Source of the DNA: Roseateles sp. SL47
GTDB taxonomy: Bacteria > Pseudomonadota > Gammaproteobacteria > Burkholderiales > Burkholderiaceae_C
Assembly (NCBI RefSeq): GCF_026625885.1
Contig: NZ_CP113068.1
Location: 3,224,001-3,288,000 of the forward strand
DNA length: 64,000 bases
Direction: 5' to 3'
The notes below the pieces were generated by a model. It did no database searches, had not been told where the DNA came from, and saw nothing but the letters and a program-made list of their open reading frames with translations. The translations under genes were made by a program, and so were the position numbers. Below are positions 8,882 to 17,520 of the stretch, piece by piece (position 1 is the first letter of the stretch; each line of letters opens with the position of its first letter).

Positions 8882-10276
8882 GTGATTGACGCGCCACAAG
8901 CCGCATCACCACGCATGGTGTGGGGCGTGGCCGCCCTGTTGACGGCACTTTCCGACGCATTGCAGGCGCGCTTCCCCGTGCTGACGGTGCAAGGCGAGCT
9001 GTCCGGGTTTACCCGGGCGTCCAGCGGCCACTGCTATTTCAGCCTGAAGGACGGCGATGGCCAGGCGGCCATGCTGCGTTGTGCGATGTTCCGGCGGGCC
9101 GCCAGCCTGATGGACTTTTCGCCCCGGGATGGCCATGCGGTGGAGGTGCGGGGCCGGATCGGGCTGTATGAACCGCGCGGTGAACTGCAGTTCATCGTGG
9201 AATCGATGCGGCGGGCGGGTGAGGGCGCGCTTTACGAGCAGTTCCTGCGGCTGAAGGCCCGGCTGGAGGCGCAAGGGCTGTTTGATGCCGACCGCAAGCG
9301 CGTGCCGCCACCGTACGCCCGCCGCATCGGGGTGATCACCTCGGCCGCTGGCGCCGCGCTGCACGATGTGCTCACCGCACTGGCGCGCCGCGCGCCGCAT
9401 GCGCAGGTCTTCCTCTACCCCAGCCCGGTGCAGGGCGCGGATGCGCCGCCCGCGCTGGTGCGCGCGCTGGAAGTGGCGAATGAACGGGCCGATGCCGACG
9501 TGCTGCTGCTGGTCCGGGGTGGCGGGTCGCTGGAGGACCTGTGGGCCTTCAACGACGAGCGGGTGGTGCAGGCCATTGCCCGGTCTGCGCTGCCGGTGAT
9601 CTGCGGGGTGGGCCATGAAACCGACATCACGCTGGCCGACCTGGCCGCCGACGTGCGCGCGCCCACGCCCACCGCTGCAGCGGAGCTGGCCACCGTTTCC
9701 CGGCAGCAGTGTCTGGACACCCTGGCCGCCTTGGAGCGTCAACTGCATCGCCGGCTGGAGCAGCGCCTGGACAGTGCTTCGCAGCGCCTGGACCGGCTGG
9801 CCTTGCGTCTGGCCCGCCCGGGGGACACCCTGAGCCGCCAGCGCCGCCGCCTGGACCTGTACGGTCAACGCCTGGGCCAGTTGCTGCCTCGGGTGGCGGC
9901 CCAGCGTCAGCAGCGGCTGGACCTGCTGGCCCAGCGCCTGGGGCAGCTCCTGCCCCGGGCTGCCGCCCATCGGCAGCAGCGGCTCGACCCTCTGGAGCAG
10001 CGGCTGGCCCGCGCCTTGCCCCAGCAGGCCGGACGGGAGGCGCAGCGGCTGGCCTCCCTGGCCGCCCGTCTGCAGGCCCTGGACCCGCGGCAGGTGCTGC
10101 AGCGGGGCTTTGCCTGGCTGGACGATGGCCAGGGGCGGGCGCTGACCTCCGTCAACCAGTTGCGCGAGGGTCAGGCCTTGCGGGCGGTACTGGCGGACGG
10201 TGCGGCCGAGCTGACCGTGGACCGGCTCAGCCCCACCACCCGCCCGCCCCGGCGAAAGAAGACCCAGGGCGACTGA
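8882..10276 (+). CDS. xseA: Exodeoxyribonuclease VII large subunit
   Basis: XseA degrades single-stranded DNA together with the small subunit XseB. It has an N-terminal OB-fold (VQGELSGFTRASSGHCYFSLKD), then the catalytic domain with IGVITSAAGAALHDV, RGGGSLEDLWAFNDE and CGVGHETDITLADLAADVRAPTPTAAAE (in pieces), and a long C-terminal coiled coil. The open frame begins at 8813, but GTG 8882 puts about a dozen residues before VWGVAALL, as is usual; no strong ribosome site marks any start. The coiled coil contains three copies of a 22-residue unit (66-bp period from 9851). Confidence 0.93.
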   Translation: MIDAPQAASPRMVWGVAALLTALSDALQARFPVLTVQGELSGFTRASSGHCYFSLKDGDGQAAMLRCAMFRRAASLMDFSPRDGHAVEVRGRIGLYEPRGELQFIVESMRRAGEGALYEQFLRLKARLEAQGLFDADRKRVPPPYARRIGVITSAAGAALHDVLTALARRAPHAQVFLYPSPVQGADAPPALVRALEVANERADADVLLLVRGGGSLEDLWAFNDERVVQAIARSALPVICGVGHETDITLADLAADVRAPTPTAAAELATVSRQQCLDTLAALERQLHRRLEQRLDSASQRLDRLALRLARPGDTLSRQRRRLDLYGQRLGQLLPRVAAQRQQRLDLLAQRLGQLLPRAAAHRQQRLDPLEQRLARALPQQAGREAQRLASLAARLQALDPRQVLQRGFAWLDDGQGRALTSVNQLREGQALRAVLADGAAELTVDRLSPTTRPPRRKKTQGD

Positions 10277-10299
10277 CGCGCCCGCTTAATCCCCTGCCG

Positions 10300-10327
10300 T
10301 TGGCGAGGGCGATTAGCTGCCTACAAT
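10300..10327 (+). promoter_or_regulatory. Likely sigma-70 promoter of sodB
   Basis: TTGGCG (10300-10305) and TACAAT (10322-10327) are 16 bases apart. They lie 40 bases upstream of the sodB start, which has AAGAGGAG as ribosome-binding site. Confidence 0.5.
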
Positions 10328-10367
10328 CGCCGCGATCTTTGTCCAAACTCAACAAGAGGAGTGCCTC

Positions 10368-10949
10368 ATGGAACACGTTCTTCCCGACCTGCCCTACGAC
10401 AAGAATGCCCTGGCCCCGCACATCAGCGCCGAGACGCTGGAGTACCACCACGGCAAGCATCACAAGGCGTACGTGGACAACCTGAACAACCTGCAAAAGG
10501 GCACGGAGTTCGAGTCCAAGACGCTGGAAGAAGTCGTCAAGACCTCCAGCGGTGGCATTTACAACAATGCCGCCCAGATTTGGAACCACACCTTCTTCTG
10601 GAGCTGCCTGCGCCCGAACGGCGGCGGCGCCCCGACCGGTGCCCTGGCGGATGCCATCAATGCCAAGTGGGGCAGCTACGACGCCTTCAAGGAAGCTTTC
10701 CAGAAGAGCGCCGTGGGCAACTTCGGCTCCGGCTGGACCTGGCTGGTGAAGAAGGCCGACGGTTCGGTGGACATCGTCAACATGGGCGCTGCCGGCACCC
10801 CGCTGACCACCGGCGACAAGCCGCTGCTGACCATCGACGTGTGGGAACATGCCTACTACATCGACTACCGCAATGCCCGTCCGAAGTTCGTCGAGACCTT
10901 CCTGAAGAGCCTCGTGAACTGGGAGTTCGCTCAGGCCAACTTCGCCTGA
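10368..10949 (+). CDS. sodB: Superoxide dismutase, iron type
   Basis: 193 aa, full-length Fe/Mn superoxide dismutase that converts superoxide to hydrogen peroxide and oxygen in the cytoplasm. Metal ligands are visible: His in EYHHGKHH, His in NHTFFW, Asp in DVWEHAYYIDYRNAR and the His within that last motif. The pattern NNAAQIWNHTFFW and FGSGWTWLV matches iron-type enzymes (SodB). It is monocistronic, with its own promoter-like sequence and a hairpin terminator. Confidence 0.97.
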   Translation: MEHVLPDLPYDKNALAPHISAETLEYHHGKHHKAYVDNLNNLQKGTEFESKTLEEVVKTSSGGIYNNAAQIWNHTFFWSCLRPNGGGAPTGALADAINAKWGSYDAFKEAFQKSAVGNFGSGWTWLVKKADGSVDIVNMGAAGTPLTTGDKPLLTIDVWEHAYYIDYRNARPKFVETFLKSLVNWEFAQANFA

Positions 10950-11004
10950 GCTTCGGGTTTCCCGACAGCACAAGCACTTCGCTGAGCGGAGTGTTTGCCA
11001 CCAG

Positions 11005-11028
11005 CGCCCCGCACTGCGGGGCGTTTTT
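11005..11028 (+). terminator. Terminator after sodB
   Basis: CGCCCCGC / GCGGGGCG stem with a four-base loop, followed by five T. Confidence 0.9.
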
Positions 11029-11105
11029 GTTGGTGGCAGAGTTTGATAGGGCAGGCGCAGGGGATTCGTCAGAACCCGGTTGGTGCTATTTGTCGTCCGG
11101 CCGTC

Positions 11106-11119
11106 TTGACTCAGATCAA
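11106..11119. promoter_or_regulatory. FNR/ANR-type box upstream of ccoI
   Basis: TTGACTCAGATCAA fits the FNR consensus TTGAT-N4-ATCAA with one change. It lies 110 bases before the ccoI ATG, so oxygen-limited activation of the oxidase assembly genes is likely. Confidence 0.75.
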
Positions 11120-11229
11120 GGGGTTGTCCCGGCACAATGGGGGTATCTGATTCGCCCTGCGGTAGTTATCTGTCAAATTATTGATGGATCGCATCAAGCG
11201 ATCTTGCGCTTTCCACCATCATCGCAGGC

Positions 11230-14012
11230 ATGCCGCCCGCCGATGCTGCCGAAGCGGTCCTGCCTGCCGCCGCCCAGACGGCCGGGGCGGGATGCTCCGC
11301 CGACCCTTCTGTCAACCTACTTGCTGAGCGCTCTGTTGAGGGCTCTGTGGACGGCTCGGCTGAGCGTTCCGATGAGCGTGCCCATCAGCACGCCGCCGCC
11401 GCCGAGGCTGCGGCGGCCACCGCGTCCCCGCCCGACGCATTCCCCGATTTCCTCTCCTACAGCGACTGGACCAGCGACACCGACGCCCGCTCGCGGCTGC
11501 GCCTGTCTGGCATGCACTGCGCGGCCTGTGCGGGCCTCATTGAAGCGCTGCTGATCCGTCAGCCGGGCGTGCGCTCGGCCCAGGTCAGCCCCGCCACTCA
11601 GCGCCTGACCTTGGACTGGGCCCCCGCCGAGGTCTCGCTGCCCCAACTGCGCCGCGAACTGCGCCGCGCGGGATATGACTGCGCACCCGACCTGGCGGCC
11701 CCCACCAAAGACCTGCGTCGCCGCGAGCACCGCCAGGCCATCTGGCGCCTGTTTGTGGCGGGCTTCCTGATGATGCAGGTGATGATGCTCGCCTGGCCCG
11801 CCTATGTGGCGGCTCCCGGCGAGATGACACCGGATGTGCAGGCCCTGCTGCGCTGGGGCCAATGGGTGCTCACCCTGCCGGTGATGCTGCTGGCTGCCGG
11901 CCCGTTTTTTCAATCCGCCTGGACGCAACTGCGCAGCGGCCGCCTGGGCATGGATGTGCCGGTGGTGCTGGGCCTGGGCGTGGCCTTTGTGGCCGGCACC
12001 GGGGCCACGCTGAATCCCTCCGGCCCGTTTGGCCACGAGGTGTATTTCGATTCCATCACGATGTTCGTTGCCTTCCTGCTGGCGGCTCGTTATCTGGAGC
12101 TGCGCGCGCGCCACCGCGCCATGGAGGCGCTGGAGCAGGTCGGTGGGGCGATGACGGATCTGGTGGAACGGTTGCGGCCCGAAGGCGGGAGTGACTGGGT
12201 GGCGGCCGAATCCTTGCAGCGTGACGACCTCATCCGCGTGCTGGCCGGGCAGCGCATTCCGGCGGACGCCGTGGTCACCCAGGGCGAGGGTGCGGCCGAT
12301 GAGTCGATGCTCAGCGGCGAATCCCGCCCTGTGGCCAAGGGGCGCGGGGACGAGGTGCTGGCGGGCAGCGTGAACCTCCACGGTGTGTTGTTGCTGCGCG
12401 TGCAGCAGGTGGGGGCGGGCACCCGGCTGGCCGGGCTCCAGCGGCTGATGGAACAGGCGTTCCAGGAACGGCCGGCGTTGCTCAAGGTGTCGGACCGCAT
12501 GGCCGGCGTCTTCCTGGTGGGGGTGCTGGTCCTGGCGCTGGGCGCCGCACTCGCGTGGCAGTTCATCGACCCCGACCGGGCCGTGGCCGTCGCCGTGTCG
12601 GTGCTCATCGTCACCTGCCCGTGCGCCTTGTCGCTGGCCGCTCCGGCCGCCTGGGTGGCGGCCGCTGGGCGGATGGCCCGGCAGGGGCTGCTGCTGTCGC
12701 GTCTGGAGGCAATTGAATCCCTGGCGCGCACCACGCATGTGGTGCTGGACAAGACCGGCACGCTGACGGACACCCGGCTGGCGCTGGCCGAGCAATGGCC
12801 CGTCCGGCTCCCATCCGCCGACGCGGACATGGCCTTCGCCCTGGCGGCGGCGTCTCATCATCCCTTGTCACGCGCGCTGCTGCTGACGCTGCAAAGTCAG
12901 GCTGAAGCCGGCGGTTCGGGTGAAGCCCGCAGTGCGGGCCGTTCAGGGGAAGCCGGCGATGCCGGTGCCGGAGCCGTCGTGCAAGCCGACTCCGCGTCAC
13001 CAGCCAAAGCGTCACCGGTTGCCGCGTCAGCCGCCACCACCACCACCACCACCACCACCACCACCACCACCGCCACCGCCGCCGCCGCCACGGCCGCCGC
13101 CGCCACGGCCACGGCCACCGCCGCCACGGCCACCGCTGCCACCGCCGCCACCACCACCGAGCATGCTGGTCGCGGTCTGGAGGCCGTGGAGGGGGCGGGC
13201 GTGTCTGGCGCCTGGGGGCGCCGCACTGGGCCAGCCAGACCTCCGCCCCAATGGCCGATGCCCAACTCGTGCTGGCCTGTGACGGCCGCCCCCTGGCCGC
13301 CTGGCGCTTCGACGAGCAACTGCGCGACGACGCCCGTGAGGCGGTGGCGCATTGCCAGGCGCTCGGTCTGGCGGTGGAGTTGCTCTCCGGAGACCGCGGC
13401 GGCCGGGTCGAGCTGGCCGCGCAACGGGCGGGCATCCGCCATTGGCAGGGGGCCGCCACGCCGGAAGACAAGCTGGCCCGGGTGACCGAGCTGCAGGCGC
13501 AAGGTGCCCATGTGCTGATGCTGGGCGACGGCATCAATGACGCTCCCGTGCTGGCGCGCGCCCATGCCTCCATCGCCATGGGGCAGGGCGCGGATCTGGC
13601 CAAGGCCCGTGCGGATGCGCTGCTGGTGCAGCCTCGCCTGAGCACCGTGCCGCAGGCCGTGGCGCTGGCTCGCCGCACGGTGACGGTGGTGCGCCAGAAC
13701 CTGGGTTGGGCGCTGTTCTACAACGCGTCCTGCGTGCCGATGGCCCTGGTGGGCTGGCTGCCGCCCTGGGCGGCGGGCTTGGGCATGGCGCTGAGTTCCT
13801 GCGCGGTCATTGCCAACGCGGCGCGGCTGGGCCGCGTGCCGGTGGACGGTCGCCACACGGGCACCCCCTCCGGCGCGCCCGCTTCATCCGGCTCGTTTGC
13901 AGCATCCGGTTCATCCGCTGCATCCGCAGGACTCGCTGGATCCGCTGCATCCGCTGGATCCGCTGCATCCGCCACCGCTGCGGACCCCGATCCTCACCTC
14001 CAACAAGGCTGA
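11230..14012 (+). CDS. ccoI: Copper-exporting P-type ATPase for cbb3 oxidase, frameshifted
   Basis: CcoI/FixI-type CPx-ATPase that supplies copper to the cbb3 oxidase. Frame 1 (from 11230) holds the N-terminal metal-binding MHCAACAG (Cys97, Cys100), membrane helices, the CPC motif (463-465) and DKTGT (Asp507). A Thr/Ala low-complexity stretch follows. The rest (LACDGRPLAAW, SGDRGG, GDGINDAPVLARA) is in frame 3 from about 13,190 to the stop at 14,012. One extra G in the five-G run at 13191-13195 would restore one continuous ATPase reading EGGGRVWRLGAPHW across the join. It is therefore a sequencing/assembly error, a real frameshift or a slippage site. The C-terminus has a second Ala/Ser repeat tail. 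Confidence 0.85.
13036..13071 (+). repeat. (ACC)12 microsatellite inside ccoI
   Basis: Twelve perfect ACC units coding Thr, followed by degenerate GCC/ACC codons (Ala/Thr) to about 13,157. It lies in the nucleotide-binding domain of the ATPase between the HPLSRALLL helix and GRGLEAVEG, where relatives have only a short loop. Confidence 0.9.
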
Positions 14013-14017
14013 ATCCT

Positions 14018-14164
14018 GTGGACATTCTTTTTCTGCTGATTCCGATGTCGGTGGTGCTGGTGCTGCTGATTCTGGGTGTTTTCGGGTGGGCTTTATACAA
14101 CGGTCAGTGGGAATCTGAGGATTTGGATCGCGAAGGGCGACGAATCCTGGAGGACGAGTCATAA
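14018..14164 (+). CDS. ccoS: cbb3 oxidase maturation protein CcoS
   Basis: 48-aa protein starting at GTG 14018, six bases after the ccoI stop. It reads VDILFLLIPMSVVLVLLIL then an Asp/Glu-rich tail ending in ILEDES. The single N-terminal membrane helix and acidic C-terminus are the signature of CcoS, which is needed to insert cofactors (heme b and copper) into CcoN. ATG 14045 is a possible but less likely start because it would cut the conserved DILF segment. Confidence 0.92.
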   Translation: MDILFLLIPMSVVLVLLILGVFGWALYNGQWESEDLDREGRRILEDES

Positions 14165-14166
14165 GG

Positions 14167-14180
14167 TTGATTCCCATCAA
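14167..14180. promoter_or_regulatory. Perfect FNR/ANR box upstream of ccoN
   Basis: TTGATTCCCATCAA matches the full palindromic FNR consensus. Its centre is 72 bases before the ccoN ATG, so a class II position (about -41.5) would put transcription start near 14,215. Confidence 0.88.
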
Positions 14181-14245
14181 AGCACTCCCAGTGCCGCTGC
14201 CAAAAAATGACTGTGAGATCCAAATAGATTGGTCAAGGAGCGTCA

Positions 14246-15724
14246 ATGAGTGGGGTTCTAAGCAAGGACGGGATGGCACCTCCCAGCTATGACGATGGCG
14301 TGGTACGCGCCTTCGCTCTGGCTTCGGTGCTGTGGGGGGTTGTGGGCATGTTGGTGGGGGTGATCATTGCCGCCCAACTGACTTGGCCGGAGTTGAACTT
14401 CGGCATCTCCTGGTTGAGCTATGGCCGCCTGCGGCCGCTGCATACCAATGCAGTCATCTTCGCCTTCGGCGGTTGTGCCCTCATGGCCACCGCCTTTCAT
14501 GTGGTGCAGCGCACCTGCCACACCCGGCTGTTTGCCCCCAAGCTGGCCTGGTTCACCTTCTGGGGCTGGCAGACCGTCATCGTGCTGGCGGCCATCACCC
14601 TGCCGCTGGGCATCACCAGCGGCAAGGAATACGCTGAACTCGAATGGCCCATCGACATCCTGATCACCCTGGTCTGGGTGAGCTATGCGGTGGTGTTCTT
14701 CGGCAGCGTTGGCATCCGCAAGGTGCGTCACATCTATGTGGCCAACTGGTTCTTCGGCGCTTTCATCATCGCCGTGGCCCTGTTGCATGTGGTGAACAGC
14801 GCGGAAATCCCGGTCAGCCTCTTCAAGAGCTACTCCGCCTATGCCGGCGTGCAGGACGCCATGGTGCAGTGGTGGTATGGGCACAATGCCGTGGGCTTCT
14901 TCCTCACGGCCGGCTTCCTGGGCATGATGTACTACTACATCCCCAAGCAGGCCAACCGCCCGGTCTACAGCTACCGGCTGTCCATCGTCCACTTCTGGGC
15001 GCTGATCTTCACCTACATGTGGGCGGGCCCCCACCATCTGCACTACACGGCGCTGCCGGACTGGGCGCAGAGCGTGGGCATGCTGTTCTCGCTGGTGCTG
15101 CTGGCGCCGAGCTGGGGCGGCATGATCAACGGCGTCATGACCCTCAGCGGTGCCTGGCACAAGCTGCGTGACGACCCCATCCTCAAGTTCCTGATCGTGG
15201 CCCTGTCGTTCTACGGCATGTCCACCTTCGAGGGCCCGATGATGTCCATCAAGACGGTGAATGCGCTCTCGCACTACACCGACTGGACCATCGGCCACGT
15301 GCACAGCGGTGCGCTGGGCTGGGTCGGCCTGATCTCCATGGGCGCGCTGTACCACCTCATCCCGCGCATGTATGGCCGCACGGCGATGTACTCCACCCGG
15401 GCCATTGAACTGCACTTCTGGATTGCCACCATCGGCATCGTGCTCTACATCGCCGCCATGTGGATTGCCGGCGTGATGCAGGGCCTGATGTGGCGCGCGG
15501 TGAACCCGGACGGCACGCTGGTCTACACCTTCGTGGAAAGCGTCAAGGCCACCTTCCCGTTCTATGTGGTGCGTCTGCTGGGCGGTCTGCTCTACCTGAG
15601 CGGCATGTGCCTGATGGCCTGGAACGTGGTGATGACGGTGCGTGTGGGCACGGTGCGCCCGCAGCCTATCCCCGCCCAAGGGATGACGCCGGTGGCGGTG
15701 GGTTCCGCTGCTGCTGCCGCCTGA
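14246..15724 (+). CDS. ccoN: cbb3-type cytochrome c oxidase subunit I
   Basis: Catalytic heme-copper subunit of the high-affinity cbb3 terminal oxidase, 492 aa with about 12 membrane helices. The heme and CuB histidine ligands are visible in [31 protein letters not shown] and [21 protein letters not shown] precedes ATG 14246. The first gene of ccoNOQP, it starts just after a perfect FNR box, which fits induction at low oxygen. Confidence 0.98.
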   Translation: MSGVLSKDGMAPPSYDDGVVRAFALASVLWGVVGMLVGVIIAAQLTWPELNFGISWLSYGRLRPLHTNAVIFAFGGCALMATAFHVVQRTCHTRLFAPKLAWFTFWGWQTVIVLAAITLPLGITSGKEYAELEWPIDILITLVWVSYAVVFFGSVGIRKVRHIYVANWFFGAFIIAVALLHVVNSAEIPVSLFKSYSAYAGVQDAMVQWWYGHNAVGFFLTAGFLGMMYYYIPKQANRPVYSYRLSIVHFWALIFTYMWAGPHHLHYTALPDWAQSVGMLFSLVLLAPSWGGMINGVMTLSGAWHKLRDDPILKFLIVALSFYGMSTFEGPMMSIKTVNALSHYTDWTIGHVHSGALGWVGLISMGALYHLIPRMYGRTAMYSTRAIELHFWIATIGIVLYIAAMWIAGVMQGLMWRAVNPDGTLVYTFVESVKATFPFYVVRLLGGLLYLSGMCLMAWNVVMTVRVGTVRPQPIPAQGMTPVAVGSAAAAA

Positions 15725-15751
15725 GCCCACCACAAGAACAAGGAGAGAGTC

Positions 15752-16378
15752 ATGGCACAAGCCCATGCAAAGCCGGTTGGTCACGAGCGCATCGAGACCA
15801 GCAACTTCCTGATGATCGTGCTGGTTCTGCTCACCGTGGTGGTGGGTGGCCTGATCGAGATCGTGCCGCTGTTCTTCCAGCGCTCGACCACCCAGCCGCT
15901 GGAAAACCTCAAGCCCTACACCGCGCTGCAACTGGCCGGGCGGGACGTCTACATCCGCGAGGGTTGCTACAACTGCCACTCGCAGATGATCCGCCCGCTG
16001 CGGGCCGAAACGCTGCGCTACGGCCACTATTCGGTGGCTGGCGAGTCGGTGTATGACCACCCCTTCCAGTGGGGCAGCAAGCGCACCGGGCCGGACCTGG
16101 CCCGTGTCGGCGGCAAGTACAGCGATGAATGGCATCGCCTGCACCTGAACAACCCGCGCGACCTGGTGCCCGAGTCCAACATGCCGGCCTATCCGTGGTT
16201 GACCACCGGCCAGATCGACCCCGCCAGCATGGCGCCCCGCATGAAGGCGCTGCGCACCGTGGGTGTGCCCTACACCGATGCAGAGATCGCCGCTGCGGGC
16301 GACGAGGTGAAGGGCAAGACCGAAATGGAAGCCGTCATTGCCTATCTGCAGGTGCTGGGCACCGCCATGAAGCGCTGA
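15752..16378 (+). CDS. ccoO: cbb3-type cytochrome c oxidase subunit II (monoheme c)
   Basis: 208 aa, membrane-anchored monoheme cytochrome c subunit that passes electrons to CcoN. One N-terminal helix ([20 protein letters not shown]) is followed by a periplasmic domain with the heme motif CYNCH. A Met ligand is likely in [16 protein letters not shown] precedes the ATG. It sits 27 bases after ccoN. Confidence 0.97.
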   Translation: MAQAHAKPVGHERIETSNFLMIVLVLLTVVVGGLIEIVPLFFQRSTTQPLENLKPYTALQLAGRDVYIREGCYNCHSQMIRPLRAETLRYGHYSVAGESVYDHPFQWGSKRTGPDLARVGGKYSDEWHRLHLNNPRDLVPESNMPAYPWLTTGQIDPASMAPRMKALRTVGVPYTDAEIAAAGDEVKGKTEMEAVIAYLQVLGTAMKR

Positions 16379-16388
16379 GGAGGATGTG

Positions 16389-16565
16389 ATGCCAAGCTTT
16401 GATCTCAACCTTCTGCGCGCGGCGGTCACGCTGCTGTCTTTTGTGATGTTCCTGGCCATCGTCGTCTGGGCCTACTCGAAGCGCAACAAGCAAGAACTGC
16501 AGGCGCTGGGTCAGTTGCCTTTCCTGGGCGACGAACAGATGCCCGAAGGAGTCCGACATGAGTGA
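16389..16565 (+). CDS. ccoQ: cbb3-type oxidase subunit CcoQ
   Basis: 58-aa protein between ccoO and ccoP. One membrane helix (AAVTLLSFVMFLAIVVWAY) is followed by a basic stretch KRNKQ and a short soluble tail. This is the typical CcoQ pattern, a small stabilising subunit. Its end overlaps the ccoP start by eight bases. GAGGAGG lies upstream of the ATG. Confidence 0.93.
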   Translation: MPSFDLNLLRAAVTLLSFVMFLAIVVWAYSKRNKQELQALGQLPFLGDEQMPEGVRHE

Positions 16566-17508
16566 TTTCTTTTCCAACGGTTGGTCGGTCTTCATCATTG
16601 CCGGCACCATCGGCGGGCTGGTGTTCTGCCTGGCCCTGCTCATCATCGCCAGCCGTCGCCGTGTGATGGCCAACGATGACACCACCGGCCATGTCTGGGA
16701 TGAAGACATCCGTGAAATGAACAACCCGCTGCCGCGCTGGTGGATGGGGCTGTTTGTGCTCACCATCGTCATTGCAGGCATCTACCTGGCGCTGTATCCC
16801 GGCCTGGGCAGCTATGCCGGCACGCTGGGCTGGTCCAGCGACCGTCAATATCAGGACGAGCAGGCCAAGGCGCAGCTGGCCATGCATCAGGTGTATGCCC
16901 GGTTTGACGGCATGCCGGTGGAAACGCTGGCCCGCGATGCGCAAGCCCAGGGCATTGGGGAACGCCTGTTTGCCAACAACTGCGCGGGTTGCCATGGTGC
17001 GGATGCCAAGGGGTCCAAGGGTTTTCCCAACCTGACCGACAACGACTGGCTGTATGGCGGCGACGCCGACACCATCATCCAGACCATCACCCAAGGCCGT
17101 CAGGGCATGATGCCCCCGATGGCGGCGGCGGTGGGCACGGGTGAGGATGTGCGCAACCTGGCCAACTATGTGCTGAGCCTCTCCGGCAGCCCGCACAACT
17201 CGGTGGCGGCTGCGCTGGGCAAGCCCAAGTTCGCGGCCTGCGCCGCCTGCCACGGCATGGACGGCAAGGGCAATCAGGCCCTGGGTGCCCCTAACCTGAC
17301 CGACAAGATCTGGCTGCACGGCTGGGGCGAAGACGCCATCGTGGCGATGGTGAACAACGGCAAGCACAACGTGATGCCGGAGCATGGCTCCCGGCTGAGC
17401 GGCGAGCAGATCCGCGTGCTGGCGGCCTATGTCTGGGGCAAGTCGCACAGCGCAGCCGCCAATACGGCCGAAGCTGCACCGGCAGTGTCCGTCGCGGCCA
17501 AGCAGTAA
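16558..17508 (+). CDS. ccoP: cbb3-type cytochrome c oxidase subunit III (diheme c)
   Basis: 316 aa. Two N-terminal membrane helices (about residues 8-30 and 62-82) are followed by two cytochrome c domains with heme motifs CAGCH and CAACH. It receives electrons from soluble cytochromes or the bc1 complex and feeds CcoO/CcoN. The short Ala-rich tail after GKSHS is not conserved. Length and domain order are standard for CcoP. Confidence 0.97.
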   Translation: MSDFFSNGWSVFIIAGTIGGLVFCLALLIIASRRRVMANDDTTGHVWDEDIREMNNPLPRWWMGLFVLTIVIAGIYLALYPGLGSYAGTLGWSSDRQYQDEQAKAQLAMHQVYARFDGMPVETLARDAQAQGIGERLFANNCAGCHGADAKGSKGFPNLTDNDWLYGGDADTIIQTITQGRQGMMPPMAAAVGTGEDVRNLANYVLSLSGSPHNSVAAALGKPKFAACAACHGMDGKGNQALGAPNLTDKIWLHGWGEDAIVAMVNNGKHNVMPEHGSRLSGEQIRVLAAYVWGKSHSAAANTAEAAPAVSVAAKQ

Positions 17509-17520
17509 CCAGGCTGTGTG

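Noticed and set aside
13189..13197. Definite programmed frameshift in ccoI
   Set aside because: A tRNA on GGG could slip back one base here, but no canonical heptamer or stimulatory structure is evident; a missing base is simpler, so it is kept only as an alternative.
13027..13251. Poly-glycine ORF on the minus strand opposite ccoI
   Set aside because: It is the shadow of the ACC/GCC microsatellite and has no independent support.
14258..16459. 733-aa minus-strand ORF opposite ccoN/ccoO
   Set aside because: Long antisense frame produced by codon bias; His/Gly/Gln-rich with no domain.
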